Source of the DNA: Pseudotamlana agarivorans
Lineage (GTDB): Bacteria; Bacteroidota; Bacteroidia; Flavobacteriales; Flavobacteriaceae
Assembly (NCBI RefSeq): GCF_001642835.1
Contig: NZ_LXEI01000001.1
Location: forward strand, 682,001-746,000
Reading direction: 5' to 3'
Length of the DNA: 64,000 bases
A program made the position numbers and the translations under genes. Below, piece after piece: positions 25,097-33,820 of this stretch (positions are counted from its first letter, which is position 1; every line of letters begins with the position of its first letter). Below the pieces are notes generated by a model, which was not told the origin of the DNA, made no database searches, and worked only from the letters and a program-made list of their open reading frames with translations.

Positions 25097-26950
25097 ATGA
25101 AAAGCATTACTACAATCGCGCTATGCCTAGTCTTTAGCCTATCATTTTCCCAAGACATTCCCGAAAAAAAAATAAATTCAGAAATAGAAGATGTTACCGT
25201 TTTCATTAGCGGAGCTCAAATCACGAGAAAAAAATCTGTAGATTTAAATTCTGGAACGACTCTGATTAAATTCATTAACCTGTCACCATTTATAAATTCC
25301 AAAAGTGTGCAGGTAAAAGCCTATGGTGATGTAACGGTACTATCTGTTAACCATCAACAAAATTTTATAGACAAATTAGAGAAGCCTAAAAAATTAATTG
25401 ATTTAGAAGCTCAGCTTGATAAAACACAAAGTCTTTTAACCTTAGAAGAAACACACCTTGAAATTCTAAAAGAAGAACTTAACTTTCTCCAAGAAAACAG
25501 GCAAATAGGAGGAAAAAACGAAGAGCTAAGTGTTTCAAATCTTAAAGAGGCTTCTAGCTTCTACAGCTCTAAACTCACGGCTTTAAAACTTAAAGAAATT
25601 GATCGGCTTAAAACCATTTCTCAACTTAAAGAAAAAGAGCTTGAATTTAAAAATGAAATTAATAGCATAACCAGCGAAAAAGCGTATGCCAATGGTGAAA
25701 TTTTAGTAAAAGTTAAGAGCAAGAACAGTTTAAAAGCAAAATTTGAAATGACCTATGTAGTAAGTAATGCTGGCTGGTTACCAACTTACGATATTAGAGC
25801 AAAAAACATTAACGAACCCATCGAGCTTGTATACAAAGCTAATGTTAAGCAAGACACAAAAATAGATTGGAAAAATGTAAAACTACGCTTATCATCAGCC
25901 AATCCTAACTTATCGGGTGTGGCACCAGAATTAAAAACCTATTACCTTAATTACAATACTGCTCCCCCAACATATAACCGTGCCATAAATCAAGTTTCAG
26001 GTCAAGTACTTGATGAGGGCAATCTCCCAATACCTGGAGTTAATGTCATTATAAAAGGCACTACTATAGGCACAACTACAGATTTCGATGGCAATTACAC
26101 TATTACAGTCCCTGAAACATCAACACAATTAGAGTTCACATATATTGGTTACGAAAATAAAATTATAAACATTACGGATGCCATTCATAATGTTAGGCTC
26201 GTAGAATCTTTAGAAGCCTTAGAAGAAGTTGTAGTCATTGGATATGGCTCTAGGAATAGAAAATCTATCTCACGAAGTGTCAATGAAAAACCAAAAAGAA
26301 AACCTGTCAATAATGCTATTCCAGTTGTTCAAAAGGAAAACCAAACTACCGTAAATTTTGAAATTGACTTACCATATTCTATTCTTTCCGATAACAAAAG
26401 TTACTCGGTTGATATGGTAACCTATAATCTTCCTGCAGACTATCAATATTACAGTATTCCTAAAATAGAAAATGAAGCCTTTTTAATTGCTAGCATTAAA
26501 AATTGGGAACAATGTAACTTATTGGAGGGTGAAGCAAACATATTTTTTGAAGGCACTTACGTGGGAAAAACACTGCTGGATGTAAGATTCGCTTCAGATA
26601 CTTTGCAAATTTCATTAGGTCGCGATAAAAATGTTGTTGTTAACCGAGAGAAAATCTCCGATTATTCATCCAAAAAACTCATTGGAAGTAAAAAAGAAGA
26701 AAATAGAGATTGGAGAATCACTGTAAAAAACAACAAATCACAAACCATAAACATGCTCGTTATGGATCAAATTCCTGTTTCTAATAATGATGAAATAAAA
26801 GTTGAAGCTTTCGAATTAACAAACGGTAAACAAGATATAAACACAGGAGAAATACGATGGGAATTTAAGTTAGAACCTAGCACAAGTAAAAAAATTGATC
26901 TGAAATACGCTGTAAAATATCCTAAAAACAAAAGGTTACTTATAGAATAA
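25097..26950 (+). CDS. DUF4139/mucoidy-inhibitor-like protein with inserted SusC-type N-terminal domain
   Basis: A 617-residue exported protein (signal peptide 1-17). The N-terminal part (about 25-130) is DUF4140-like ('DVTVFISGAQITRKK'), with a coiled coil at about 100-200. The DUF4139 domain follows, 'TYVVSNAGWLPTYDIRA'. At about 299-372 a carboxypeptidase-regulatory-like domain ('GQVLDEGNLPIPGVNVIIKG') is inserted, followed by 'LEEVVVIGYG', the start of a TonB-dependent receptor plug. DUF4139 then resumes. Related proteins are called mucoidy inhibitor MuiA in some annotations; the function in Bacteroidota is not clear. No barrel or plug is present, so it is not a complete SusC. Confidence 0.75.
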   Translation: MKSITTIALCLVFSLSFSQDIPEKKINSEIEDVTVFISGAQITRKKSVDLNSGTTLIKFINLSPFINSKSVQVKAYGDVTVLSVNHQQNFIDKLEKPKKLIDLEAQLDKTQSLLTLEETHLEILKEELNFLQENRQIGGKNEELSVSNLKEASSFYSSKLTALKLKEIDRLKTISQLKEKELEFKNEINSITSEKAYANGEILVKVKSKNSLKAKFEMTYVVSNAGWLPTYDIRAKNINEPIELVYKANVKQDTKIDWKNVKLRLSSANPNLSGVAPELKTYYLNYNTAPPTYNRAINQVSGQVLDEGNLPIPGVNVIIKGTTIGTTTDFDGNYTITVPETSTQLEFTYIGYENKIINITDAIHNVRLVESLEALEEVVVIGYGSRNRKSISRSVNEKPKRKPVNNAIPVVQKENQTTVNFEIDLPYSILSDNKSYSVDMVTYNLPADYQYYSIPKIENEAFLIASIKNWEQCNLLEGEANIFFEGTYVGKTLLDVRFASDTLQISLGRDKNVVVNREKISDYSSKKLIGSKKEENRDWRITVKNNKSQTINMLVMDQIPVSNNDEIKVEAFELTNGKQDINTGEIRWEFKLEPSTSKKIDLKYAVKYPKNKRLLIE

Positions 26951-27120
26951 TAAATGTTAATGGAGAACTTAGAAAATTCGGCAGGAAAAAGTCTCATTAA
27001 TTTAACTTGGAACACTCTAGATATTAAATAACCCATATAATCAAAAACTAGTCATCATAAATAATAAAAACAAGCCCTATTTTTAAATGGATTCCCTTCC
27101 ATCACCCTTAATATTATTAA

Positions 27121-27128
27121 TATCTTTG
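27121..27128 (+). promoter_or_regulatory. -7 element of the DUF6646-like gene
   Basis: TATCTTTG matches TAnnTTTG. It lies 35 bases before the ATG at 27163. No good -33 TTTG is visible. Confidence 0.45.
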
Positions 27129-27162
27129 CCTCTGTTTTTTTAAACCTAAAACATATTATTTG

Positions 27163-27663
27163 ATGAAAAATATATTAGTTATTGCAGCCCTTTTAGCAGT
27201 CTCATTTGTAAATGCTCAAGCGTTTTCGGGACAAGGTGATCAAAAATTTCAAGTAGGTGTTAACCTTCAATCTCATGCTACTGGCATTAATGTTAGTTAT
27301 GATTATGGCCTGGGAGAAAATATCTCTATTGGTTTAAGTTCTAGTTATGCCTTAGGTATTTCGGATGAATTAGAAATTGTAGACGACCCAGCTTTTAAAG
27401 ATCGTTTTGATGTGAAAGCGCGTTTTAATGCCAATATTGGTAACGTTATAAATATCGATGACAATTTCGATTTATATCCAGGACTTAGTTTAAGCCTTAA
27501 AAACTTCGGTGGCCACGTTGGGGCTCGTTATTTCTTTACCTCTGGTTTCGGGATTTTTACAGAAGCTCGGTTCCCAATTGCCAAGTACAATAACGACTTG
27601 ACACCTGCTGAAGAGCTTTACAATCAGTTTTCAATGAATATTGGTGTGAGTTTCAATATTTAA
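27163..27663 (+). CDS. DUF6646-like small outer-membrane beta-barrel protein
   Basis: A 166-residue exported protein (signal peptide 'KNILVIAALLAVSFVNAQ'). The mature part alternates beta strands ('GDQKFQVGVNLQSHATG', 'VGARYFFTSGFGIF') and ends 'QFSMNIGVSFNI', a barrel-like C-terminus. This pattern resembles small flavobacterial outer-membrane proteins of the DUF6646 group. I start at the ATG rather than the TTG three bases earlier. A good -7 sequence lies 35 bases upstream and a terminator follows, so it is probably monocistronic. Its function is unknown. Confidence 0.7.
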   Translation: MKNILVIAALLAVSFVNAQAFSGQGDQKFQVGVNLQSHATGINVSYDYGLGENISIGLSSSYALGISDELEIVDDPAFKDRFDVKARFNANIGNVINIDDNFDLYPGLSLSLKNFGGHVGARYFFTSGFGIFTEARFPIAKYNNDLTPAEELYNQFSMNIGVSFNI

Positions 27664-27681
27664 CATTTAACCATATCATTT

Positions 27682-27715
27682 AAAAAGCCTTTTACTCAAC
27701 TAAAAGGCTTTTTTT
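27682..27715 (+). terminator. rho-independent terminator
   Basis: AAAAGCCTTTT and AAAAGGCTTTT form a stem around the loop ACTCAACT, followed by a run of T. It lies about 20 bases after the DUF6646-like stop codon. Confidence 0.75.
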
Positions 27716-27767
27716 ATACTATAAAACTCATTTTAACTTGATTTAAAAATAGTTATAACAAGAATAG

Positions 27768-27775
27768 TAAATTTG
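27768..27775 (+). promoter_or_regulatory. -7 element of the MATE transporter gene
   Basis: TAAATTTG fits TAnnTTTG. It ends 32 bases before the ATG. A -33 TTG is not in the usual place. Confidence 0.4.
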
Positions 27776-27807
27776 CAATCCCTCAATTAAGTTTTTCACG
27801 TCGCTAC

Positions 27808-29142
27808 ATGCAAACCAACATCAGTCTAAAACACATAAATAAACTGGCTATACCCGCTTTAATCGCCGGGGTTTCCGAGCCTATATTATCTTTAACAGAT
27901 GCAGCTATTGTAGGTAACGTTCCGCAAAATGCTACCGAATCACTTGCTGCCGTTGGTATTGTAACCACGTTTATTTCCATGCTTATTTGGGTGTTAGGAC
28001 AAACACGAAGTGCCATTTCATCTATTGTATCGCAATATGTGGGCGCGAATAAAGTCGAACAAATAAAAAACCTGCCAGCCCAAGCTATATTTATAATTAC
28101 CTCGTTAAGTATCTTAATTATTTTAAGTACTTACCCTTTAGCGCCGCAAATATTTAAACTCTATAACGCCACCAATCTGATTCTAGATTACACCGTAGCC
28201 TATTATAAAATTCGCGTTTTAGGTTTTCCCTTTACCCTTTTTACCATAGCTGTTTTTGGCGTTTTTCGCGGATTACAAAACACCTACTACCCTATGGTTA
28301 TCGCTATTATTGGTGCCTTTTCTAATATCATTCTAGATGTGGTTTTCGTTTATGGTGTTTCAGGTTATATACCACCTATGCATATCGAAGGCGCTGCCTA
28401 CGCCAGTGTGATTGCTCAAATTTTAATGGCAGGACTATCCGCTTATTTCATTCTTAAAAAAACAGATATTCCATTACGTCCAACCTTTCCGTTTAATCCA
28501 GAAATTAAACGCTTTATATTCATGATTCTTAATCTGTTTATAAGAACCATAGCCCTAAATGTTACCTTGTATTTTGCTAGTGCTAAAGCCACAAGTTACG
28601 GGGCACAATATATTGCCGCATATACGATTGCTATAAATTTGTGGTTTCTGGGAGCTTTTATTGTTGATGGTTATGCCAGCGCTGGTAATATCTTATCAGG
28701 AAAATTATTTGGCGCCAAAGCTTACGACACGCTACTAAACTTGAGCAATAAACTTATTAAATACGGACTGGTAGTGGGTATTATTCTGGGTTTAACAGGT
28801 GCGCTATTCTACTATCCTATCGGACGTATTTTCACCAAAGAACCCGAAGTTCTAGAAGCGTTCTACCAAGTTTTTTGGATCGTTCTAGCCATGCAACCCC
28901 TTTGTACTTTAGCCTTTATTTTTGATGGTATTTTTAAAGGCCTTGGTAAAATGAAATACCTTAGAAACGTATTACTTTTTTCAACCTTTATTGTTTTTGT
29001 ACCCATCGTCTTTTGGCTCGATGCCTTAAACTATAAACTTCACGGCATTTTTATAGCCCTTACTTTTTGGATAATCGCCAGAGGTGTTCCTCTCATTATA
29101 AAATTTAGAAAAACCTTTATCCCTCTTGCACAAAAGCCTTAG
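27808..29142 (+). CDS. MATE-family efflux transporter
   Basis: A 444-residue inner-membrane protein with about 12 transmembrane helices in two halves. The N-terminus 'LAIPALIAGVSEPILSLTDAAIVG' (parts LAIPALIAGVSEP and LSLTDAAIVG) and 'GVFRGLQNTYYPM' match the MATE/DinF group, which exports drugs or cations in exchange for Na+ or H+. Length is normal for the family. Two tiny membrane-protein genes follow closely. The substrate cannot be predicted. Confidence 0.9.
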   Translation: MQTNISLKHINKLAIPALIAGVSEPILSLTDAAIVGNVPQNATESLAAVGIVTTFISMLIWVLGQTRSAISSIVSQYVGANKVEQIKNLPAQAIFIITSLSILIILSTYPLAPQIFKLYNATNLILDYTVAYYKIRVLGFPFTLFTIAVFGVFRGLQNTYYPMVIAIIGAFSNIILDVVFVYGVSGYIPPMHIEGAAYASVIAQILMAGLSAYFILKKTDIPLRPTFPFNPEIKRFIFMILNLFIRTIALNVTLYFASAKATSYGAQYIAAYTIAINLWFLGAFIVDGYASAGNILSGKLFGAKAYDTLLNLSNKLIKYGLVVGIILGLTGALFYYPIGRIFTKEPEVLEAFYQVFWIVLAMQPLCTLAFIFDGIFKGLGKMKYLRNVLLFSTFIVFVPIVFWLDALNYKLHGIFIALTFWIIARGVPLIIKFRKTFIPLAQKP

Positions 29143-29171
29143 TTTTGCAGTGAAAAGCAATTAAGCCCCCT

Positions 29172-29342
29172 ATGAATTTATTCATAAACCTGCTTCAAGA
29201 GGTTAACATAGAAGAGAAAATAAAAACCGCCCCAAATAATGCCTATGAAATAGGCGTATTTATTGGTTCCATGCTTCCCTTTGTTGTTCTTGTTGCCATG
29301 GCTTATTTAATATATTATTTCAACAAAAAAAAGAATCAATAG
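29172..29342 (+). CDS. 56-residue single-span membrane protein
   Basis: A short frame of 56 codons starting 29 bases after the MATE stop. It has a polar N-terminal stretch and one hydrophobic helix ('SMLPFVVLVAMAYLIYYF') followed by a basic tail (NKKKNQ), so it is predicted N-out/C-in. It is not recognised as a family. Codon use is similar to the neighbours. The next 32-codon gene follows two bases later, so they look like a translationally coupled pair. Confidence 0.5.
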   Translation: MNLFINLLQEVNIEEKIKTAPNNAYEIGVFIGSMLPFVVLVAMAYLIYYFNKKKNQ

Positions 29343-29344
29343 TT

Positions 29345-29443
29345 ATGGATATCATGTCATTTTTAAGCGGAAACGGATTGTTCCTCGTTCTTGCTCTAGT
29401 ATTAATCATTGTTTACATTGTAAATCGTAAGCGTAGACCTTAA
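29345..29443 (+). CDS. 32-residue membrane microprotein
   Basis: A 32-codon frame that starts two bases after the 56-residue gene. The sequence is a short hydrophobic helix ('GLFLVLALVLIIVYIV') with a basic end (NRKRRP). Very small hydrophobic proteins are often missed by annotation. The coupling to the gene before it is the main support; no function can be given. Confidence 0.4.
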   Translation: MDIMSFLSGNGLFLVLALVLIIVYIVNRKRRP

Positions 29444-29448
29444 CATCC

Positions 29449-29900
29449 TCAAGATCTTCATCTGTCATCAAGGAGGAGGTACGAATGAAGGGGCTACAAG
29501 CCGTAACACCCCCAACCCCCTCAAGGGGGAAATGATGCTCGTTTTTAGTTCAACATAGTATTAAATAGAAACTCCACCTTCCATGTTACCACAATTGCCC
29601 ATAAGTAGCTAATATCCCCTAACAAGGGGATTATAGGGGGGTTTTTACAATCTACTACGTAAATTGTTGAATCGTATAATTACGTAGCCAAATCGAAACA
29701 TTAGACTTCAAGAACTTCATCTGTCATCCAGAAGGAGGTACACTGAAGGAGCTGCAATCGTAACACCCCTAACCCCCTCAAGGGGGAAATGACGCACGTT
29801 TTTAGATCAACACAGTATTAAATAGAAACTCCAAACCTCAACATTACCGTAATCACCCGTAAGTAGCTAATATCCCCTGGAGGGGATTATAGGGGTGTTT
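29449..29900. repeat. direct duplication of about 195 bp (two copies, period about 259)
   Basis: Copy 1 is about 29449-29645, copy 2 about 29708-29900; the TCAAGA-cTTCATCTGTCATC start and the ATAGGGG end recur. Each copy has two internal hairpins: CCCCCTC-AAGGGGG-like and a tATCCCC...GGGGATa stem. The sequence resembles C-rich intergenic repeats I have seen in flavobacterial genomes. There is no ORF in this stretch. Confidence 0.7.
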
Positions 29901-29907
29901 AAACCAT

Positions 29908-30549
29908 TTACCGCGTCTTCAACCAACCCGTTATACTCAAGCGTTCTTGTTTAACGGGGCGTACTTCGTGTTCGATAATTTGGCTCTCGAAAACCACAAT
30001 ACGTCCGGGAAACGGATAAATGACTTTTTCAACTTCTTCGCCATTTTCATCAAGGTATAACACCAATTCACCACCATTTTCTGGCAACCAGCCATCTTCA
30101 TTTAAATAGCAAACAAAGGATAATTTTCGTCGGTCGTCATTTTGAAACGTATCAATATGGCGTTTGTAAAAGGTGTTTATAGGGTAAATCGCATAATGAA
30201 ATTCCTTATAAAGAATCCCCAAAAAGCAAGTACGGTTTAAATAAGCCACCATATCGTTAATTTTCTTAAAAAAGAAAGCCTCTTTGGCGGTGGCTTTAGA
30301 TTCGTCCATCCATAAAATTAAATCGCCACGAATAGATTTTACAATCGTTTCATTTATACGATTACCAATAGCAGCTTTTTTAAAGGTATCCTCCTCATGC
30401 CTTTCAATAAGTGCTTCTCTTAACTCTTCAACTTCTTCAGCAGAAAAGAAATTTTCAATCACACTAAACTGTTGCTTGCCCAAATCAGAAATAATCTGTT
30501 CGTAAATGGGATTTTCAACAAAATCAATAGCCTCAAATAAGTGACTCAT
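29908..30549 (-). CDS. 2OG-Fe(II) oxygenase (prolyl 4-hydroxylase-like)
   Basis: A 213-residue enzyme of the 2-oxoglutarate/Fe(II) dioxygenase fold. The HxD...H iron site is 'YKRHIDTF' and 'IIEHEVRPV', and the 2OG-binding Arg is in 'QERLSITGW'. Length and composition resemble the PHD2/EGLN-like prolyl hydroxylase group, including 'FVCYLNEDGWLPENGGELVLY' (parts FVCYLNEDGW and NGGELVLY). I start at the ATG; the frame extends upstream only through a TTG. The substrate is unknown; Bacteroidota homologues are thought to modify a protein. It is divergent from the PTPS gene. Confidence 0.8.
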   Translation of the reverse strand: MSHLFEAIDFVENPIYEQIISDLGKQQFSVIENFFSAEEVEELREALIERHEEDTFKKAAIGNRINETIVKSIRGDLILWMDESKATAKEAFFFKKINDMVAYLNRTCFLGILYKEFHYAIYPINTFYKRHIDTFQNDDRRKLSFVCYLNEDGWLPENGGELVLYLDENGEEVEKVIYPFPGRIVVFESQIIEHEVRPVKQERLSITGWLKTR

Positions 30550-30613
30550 ATATTTCAAATAAAAAGCCTATCCTTATGTAGATAAAAGCGCGCAAATGTA
30601 AACTAAAAAACGA

Positions 30614-30639
30614 TTGGTAAAACAAAATGAATATCTTTG
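30614..30639 (+). promoter_or_regulatory. promoter of the QueD/PTPS-like gene
   Basis: TTG at 30614-30616 and TATCTTTG at 30632-30639 fit the -33/-7 pattern with a short spacer. The transcript would start near 30646. This places the earlier in-frame codons before the start site and supports the ATG at 30662. Confidence 0.5.
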
Positions 30640-30661
30640 TACAACCAACACAAAAAAGAAC

Positions 30662-31117
30662 ATGGGAAATAACATTCGCATCACCAAACAATTCTCTTTT
30701 GAAACCGGTCATGCCCTTTATGGCTACGACGGAAAATGTAAAAACGTACATGGCCACAGCTACAAGCTTTCGGTAACCGTTATAGGGAAACCCATTGCCG
30801 ATAAAAGCAACGTAAAATACGGCATGGTAATCGATTTTGGAGACCTAAAAAAGATTGTAAAAGAAGAGGTTGTCGATGTGTTCGACCATGCCACAGTTTT
30901 CAATAAAAACACACCCCATGTCGAGTTGGCTAAAGAGCTACAAGATCGCGATCACAACGTACTACTAGTAGATTATCAACCCACCAGTGAGATGATGGTT
31001 TTAGACTTTGCCAGTAAAATTGCCAAACGCCTTCCGCAGCATATCAAATTACATTCGCTAAGACTTCAAGAAACCGATAGTTCGTTTGCCGAATGGTATG
31101 CCTACGATAATATTTAG
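30662..31117 (+). CDS. queD: 6-carboxytetrahydropterin synthase (QueD)/PTPS-family protein
   Basis: A 151-residue cytoplasmic enzyme. It has the PTPS zinc-site pattern 'FETGHALYGYDGKCKNVHGHSYKL' (parts FETGHALYG, GKCKNVHGHSYKL: His...H-x-H), the Cys in 'CKNVHGH', and 'HSLRLQETDSSFAEWY' with the conserved Glu. The family makes the queuosine precursor (QueD) or 6-pyruvoyl-tetrahydropterin. I chose the start at 30662 because the -7 element lies inside the longer upstream reading frame. No other queuosine genes are in the window. Confidence 0.85.
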   Translation: MGNNIRITKQFSFETGHALYGYDGKCKNVHGHSYKLSVTVIGKPIADKSNVKYGMVIDFGDLKKIVKEEVVDVFDHATVFNKNTPHVELAKELQDRDHNVLLVDYQPTSEMMVLDFASKIAKRLPQHIKLHSLRLQETDSSFAEWYAYDNI

Positions 31118-31262
31118 GGCGTTCCCCAAGGGTCGGGCTTTCCGCTATATCTTTTTTATAAGGCTATGGCCCATTCAATCAAATAGCTAAATTTAAAGCT
31201 ACCTCATCCCTAAAACGTGCGGTATTCAACATAAAAAAGGATGCCGCTGCAATCCCTAACGC
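31118..31262. repeat. intergenic repeat with imperfect inverted ends
   Basis: The stretch begins 'GGGCGTTCCCCAAGGGTCGG' and contains 'TTTCCGCTATATCTTTTTT'; it ends 'AAAAAAGGATGCCGCTGCAA' and 'CCCTAACGCA'. The two parts roughly fold on each other. I recognise very similar sequences from intergenic regions of other flavobacteria, but this is memory only. It is non-coding. Confidence 0.5.
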
Positions 31263-31357
31263 ATACTTTCCAACAGACTTTTATACTAATTTCCAATACC
31301 GTCAACACTTGTGCATTAGAATTTTTATATTTGGATAGTACATTATAAACATTTCAA

Positions 31358-32431
31358 ATGGGTACTTTTTTTATAGGGTTTTCGGTATTACTCATTGTTT
31401 TAAGTTTGCTGCCGTTTTTTAATAATCAGCATTGGCTTTTTCGTGTACCCGAATTCATGAAAATACAACTGCTGGTACTACAGGTTATCGCTTTAATCGG
31501 ACTCTGTTTTTTAAGTGATAAAAACGCATGGTTCTGGATTGTTTTAGCCATTCAAAGTCTACTAATTATTTACCACATTACCATTTTAATACGCTACACC
31601 AGTATTTATAAAAAACGCCATAGATTGCCAAAAGATGATGCCAATACACTAAAAGTCATTTCGGCAAATATTTACCAATTCAACACCGATTTCGAACGTT
31701 TTAAAAACCTCATCCGTAAAGAAAACCCCGATATTTTTATCACCATAGAAAGCAATAGCGACTGGGAAATGGCCATGCGCGATATGGAAACAGCCTACCC
31801 GTACAGCCAAAAAATAACCTTAGAAAACACTTACGGCATGCACATGTATGCCAAAATTCCTTTCGATAAAGTACAAACACACTTTTTTGTTGCCGACGAT
31901 ATCCCAAGTATCGAAGCCCATTTTAAATCGCCCAATGGCGCTTCGTTCGTCCTATTTTCGGTGCACCCACCGCCACCTAGCCCTACTGAAGAAGATACAT
32001 CTAAAGAACGTGATGGCGATTTATTGTGCATTGCCAAGCACAGTAAAACCCTAAAGAAACCAACCCTAGTTATTGGCGATTTTAACACCGTAGCGTGGTC
32101 TAAAATATCCCGTTTATTTCGTAAAAATAGCGGCTTAATCGACGGACGCACCGGCCGAGGCATTTTGGCCACCTACCACACCAAATATTGGTTTTTTAGA
32201 GCACCGCTAGATTTGGTGTATCACAGTACAGATCTTGTACTTAGAGACCTCAGCCTATTAGAACACATAGGTTCCGATCACTTTCCTATTTGCTGCATTT
32301 TTAGTATAAATAACACATCCACCACCCCCAAAAACACCGAAGAACCCCTAACTCAAGAAGAAAAAGTTGAAACAGAAATATTAATTAAAGAGGGGAAAGA
32401 AGAAACGAGCGAGAATCGAGCAGCTTGTTAA
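31358..32431 (+). CDS. membrane-anchored endonuclease/exonuclease/phosphatase-family protein
   Basis: A 357-residue protein with three N-terminal transmembrane helices (about 5-20, 35-50, 60-80). Its extracellular or periplasmic domain is EEP-type: the metal-binding Glu in 'PDIFITIESNSDW', 'LVIGDFNTVAWSK' and catalytic His in 'GSDHFPICC'. Homologues cleave phosphodiester bonds in nucleic acids, lipids or other substrates. The substrate is unknown. The tail (about 325-357) is acidic and low complexity. A TATATTTG lies 25 bases upstream of the start. Confidence 0.8.
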   Translation: MGTFFIGFSVLLIVLSLLPFFNNQHWLFRVPEFMKIQLLVLQVIALIGLCFLSDKNAWFWIVLAIQSLLIIYHITILIRYTSIYKKRHRLPKDDANTLKVISANIYQFNTDFERFKNLIRKENPDIFITIESNSDWEMAMRDMETAYPYSQKITLENTYGMHMYAKIPFDKVQTHFFVADDIPSIEAHFKSPNGASFVLFSVHPPPPSPTEEDTSKERDGDLLCIAKHSKTLKKPTLVIGDFNTVAWSKISRLFRKNSGLIDGRTGRGILATYHTKYWFFRAPLDLVYHSTDLVLRDLSLLEHIGSDHFPICCIFSINNTSTTPKNTEEPLTQEEKVETEILIKEGKEETSENRAAC

Positions 32432-32553
32432 TTTAGTTAAAAGACTAAATGTGTCTACTGGTGGGGTTTTAAAAGCAGTGTTTATATTTTACTAATAATA
32501 AAGTTTGAACCCGAATTAAAAAACAACAAACCAACTTAGCTACAATTCAAGAA

Positions 32554-33078
32554 ATGAATCGACCGAAAGTTAAAATAACGAAAAACAACATTGACAAAGG
32601 CATAGAAATTCTAACGTTTTCTCTGATATTTATTTCAGTAATATTAATCGGAATTTATTACAAACAACTACCAGAAAAACTACCTATCTACTTTAACTGG
32701 CCATCAAAAGACAAAAACGGTTTCGGTACTAAAGACCTTTTATGGGCAACCCCAATACTTTTTGGAATCATTGTATTAGGACTATATAAGTTGAATCAAT
32801 ACCCTTGGATTTTTAATTATCCCACTGAAATTAATACAAGAAATGTCGAATACAATTATAAAATGTCAACTCAAATGTTACGGGTCTTGGGTCTTCTTAT
32901 TGGTATAATGTGTTTTTTAATGACATTAGCTTCCATATTAAACGGATTAGGTCATGACATCGATTTTGACCAATACTTATACCCCTATTTTCCAATCCTG
33001 TTTACGGGATTGCCAATCGTATATCTAATTAGAATTTTAATGAACAAAAAAAATAAACAAAATAGCGACTTTAAATAA
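32554..33078 (+). CDS. DUF1648-family membrane protein
   Basis: A 174-residue membrane protein with four transmembrane helices (about 20-38, 68-86, 110-128, 150-165). The motif 'LPEKLPIYFNWPSKDKNGFGTK' (parts LPEKLPIYFNW and DKNGFGTK) matches the DUF1648 signature (P..hP.HfN..G..d.ygs). These proteins are often found beside small DNA-binding regulators of membrane stress. The function is unknown. It is followed by a Crp/Fnr gene with a 97-base gap. Confidence 0.8.
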   Translation: MNRPKVKITKNNIDKGIEILTFSLIFISVILIGIYYKQLPEKLPIYFNWPSKDKNGFGTKDLLWATPILFGIIVLGLYKLNQYPWIFNYPTEINTRNVEYNYKMSTQMLRVLGLLIGIMCFLMTLASILNGLGHDIDFDQYLYPYFPILFTGLPIVYLIRILMNKKNKQNSDFK

Positions 33079-33174
33079 TGGCATATTTTGGGCTTACACA
33101 TAACTTCAAACAATGTTAAACTGATCCGCTAAACCATAATTACTAATGCTTCAGAAATTAAAATACGTTATTAA

Positions 33175-33738
33175 ATGAAAGAAAAATTAAAAGAACATAT
33201 AGAGAAAACAATTTCCATTTCAGATGACGAGTTTACTTTTATTGTATCACATTTTACGTTTGAAAATTATAAAAAGAATGATTTTCTTATTCAGGAGGGA
33301 GAACATGTAAATCACTGTTATTATGTTATTTCTGGACTCTTAAAACTCATATTTAACGACAAAAATGGCAAACAACATATTGTATCATTTGCCATGGAGG
33401 ATTGGTGGGAAAGTGATTTCTCGGCTTATTTTAAGCAAACTAAATCTAACATGTCATTACAATGTATTGAAGACACCTGTGTCTATTCCATAAGCTTTAA
33501 AAACTATCAAAAACTGTCAACCGAATTACCAAAAATGGAGCGTTTTTTTCTTTTGAAATCACACTCAGGACATATTGCTTCACAACAAAGAATCTTATCT
33601 TTTCTAAATTCAAATGCTAAGGAAAGATATGAGCAATTGCTCAATCAGTATCCTTCATTACTTCAACGCGTACCAAAAACGCTTTTAGCGTCTTATTTAG
33701 GAGTCTCACGTGAGACGCTAAGTAGGTTTTCTTCATAA
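33175..33738 (+). CDS. Crp/Fnr-family transcriptional regulator
   Basis: A 187-residue protein with a cyclic-nucleotide-binding-like N-terminal beta-roll (about 15-125, 'FLIQEGEHVNHCYYVISG') and a C-terminal helix-turn-helix ('LLASYLGVSRETLSR'). Only two residues follow 'LSRF'; the usual relatives (about 190 aa) run on with basic residues, so this end is slightly short. In Bacteroidota, such short regulators often control the adjacent gene. The Rid-family gene comes 88 bases downstream on the same strand. Confidence 0.85.
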   Translation: MKEKLKEHIEKTISISDDEFTFIVSHFTFENYKKNDFLIQEGEHVNHCYYVISGLLKLIFNDKNGKQHIVSFAMEDWWESDFSAYFKQTKSNMSLQCIEDTCVYSISFKNYQKLSTELPKMERFFLLKSHSGHIASQQRILSFLNSNAKERYEQLLNQYPSLLQRVPKTLLASYLGVSRETLSRFSS

Positions 33739-33820
33739 GTATTCACTTCTTTAAAATTGTGATGTTTGTCACGCTCAATCGAGCCTTTAATTCAAATATT
33801 TGTAGTGTAAATACAAAGCT

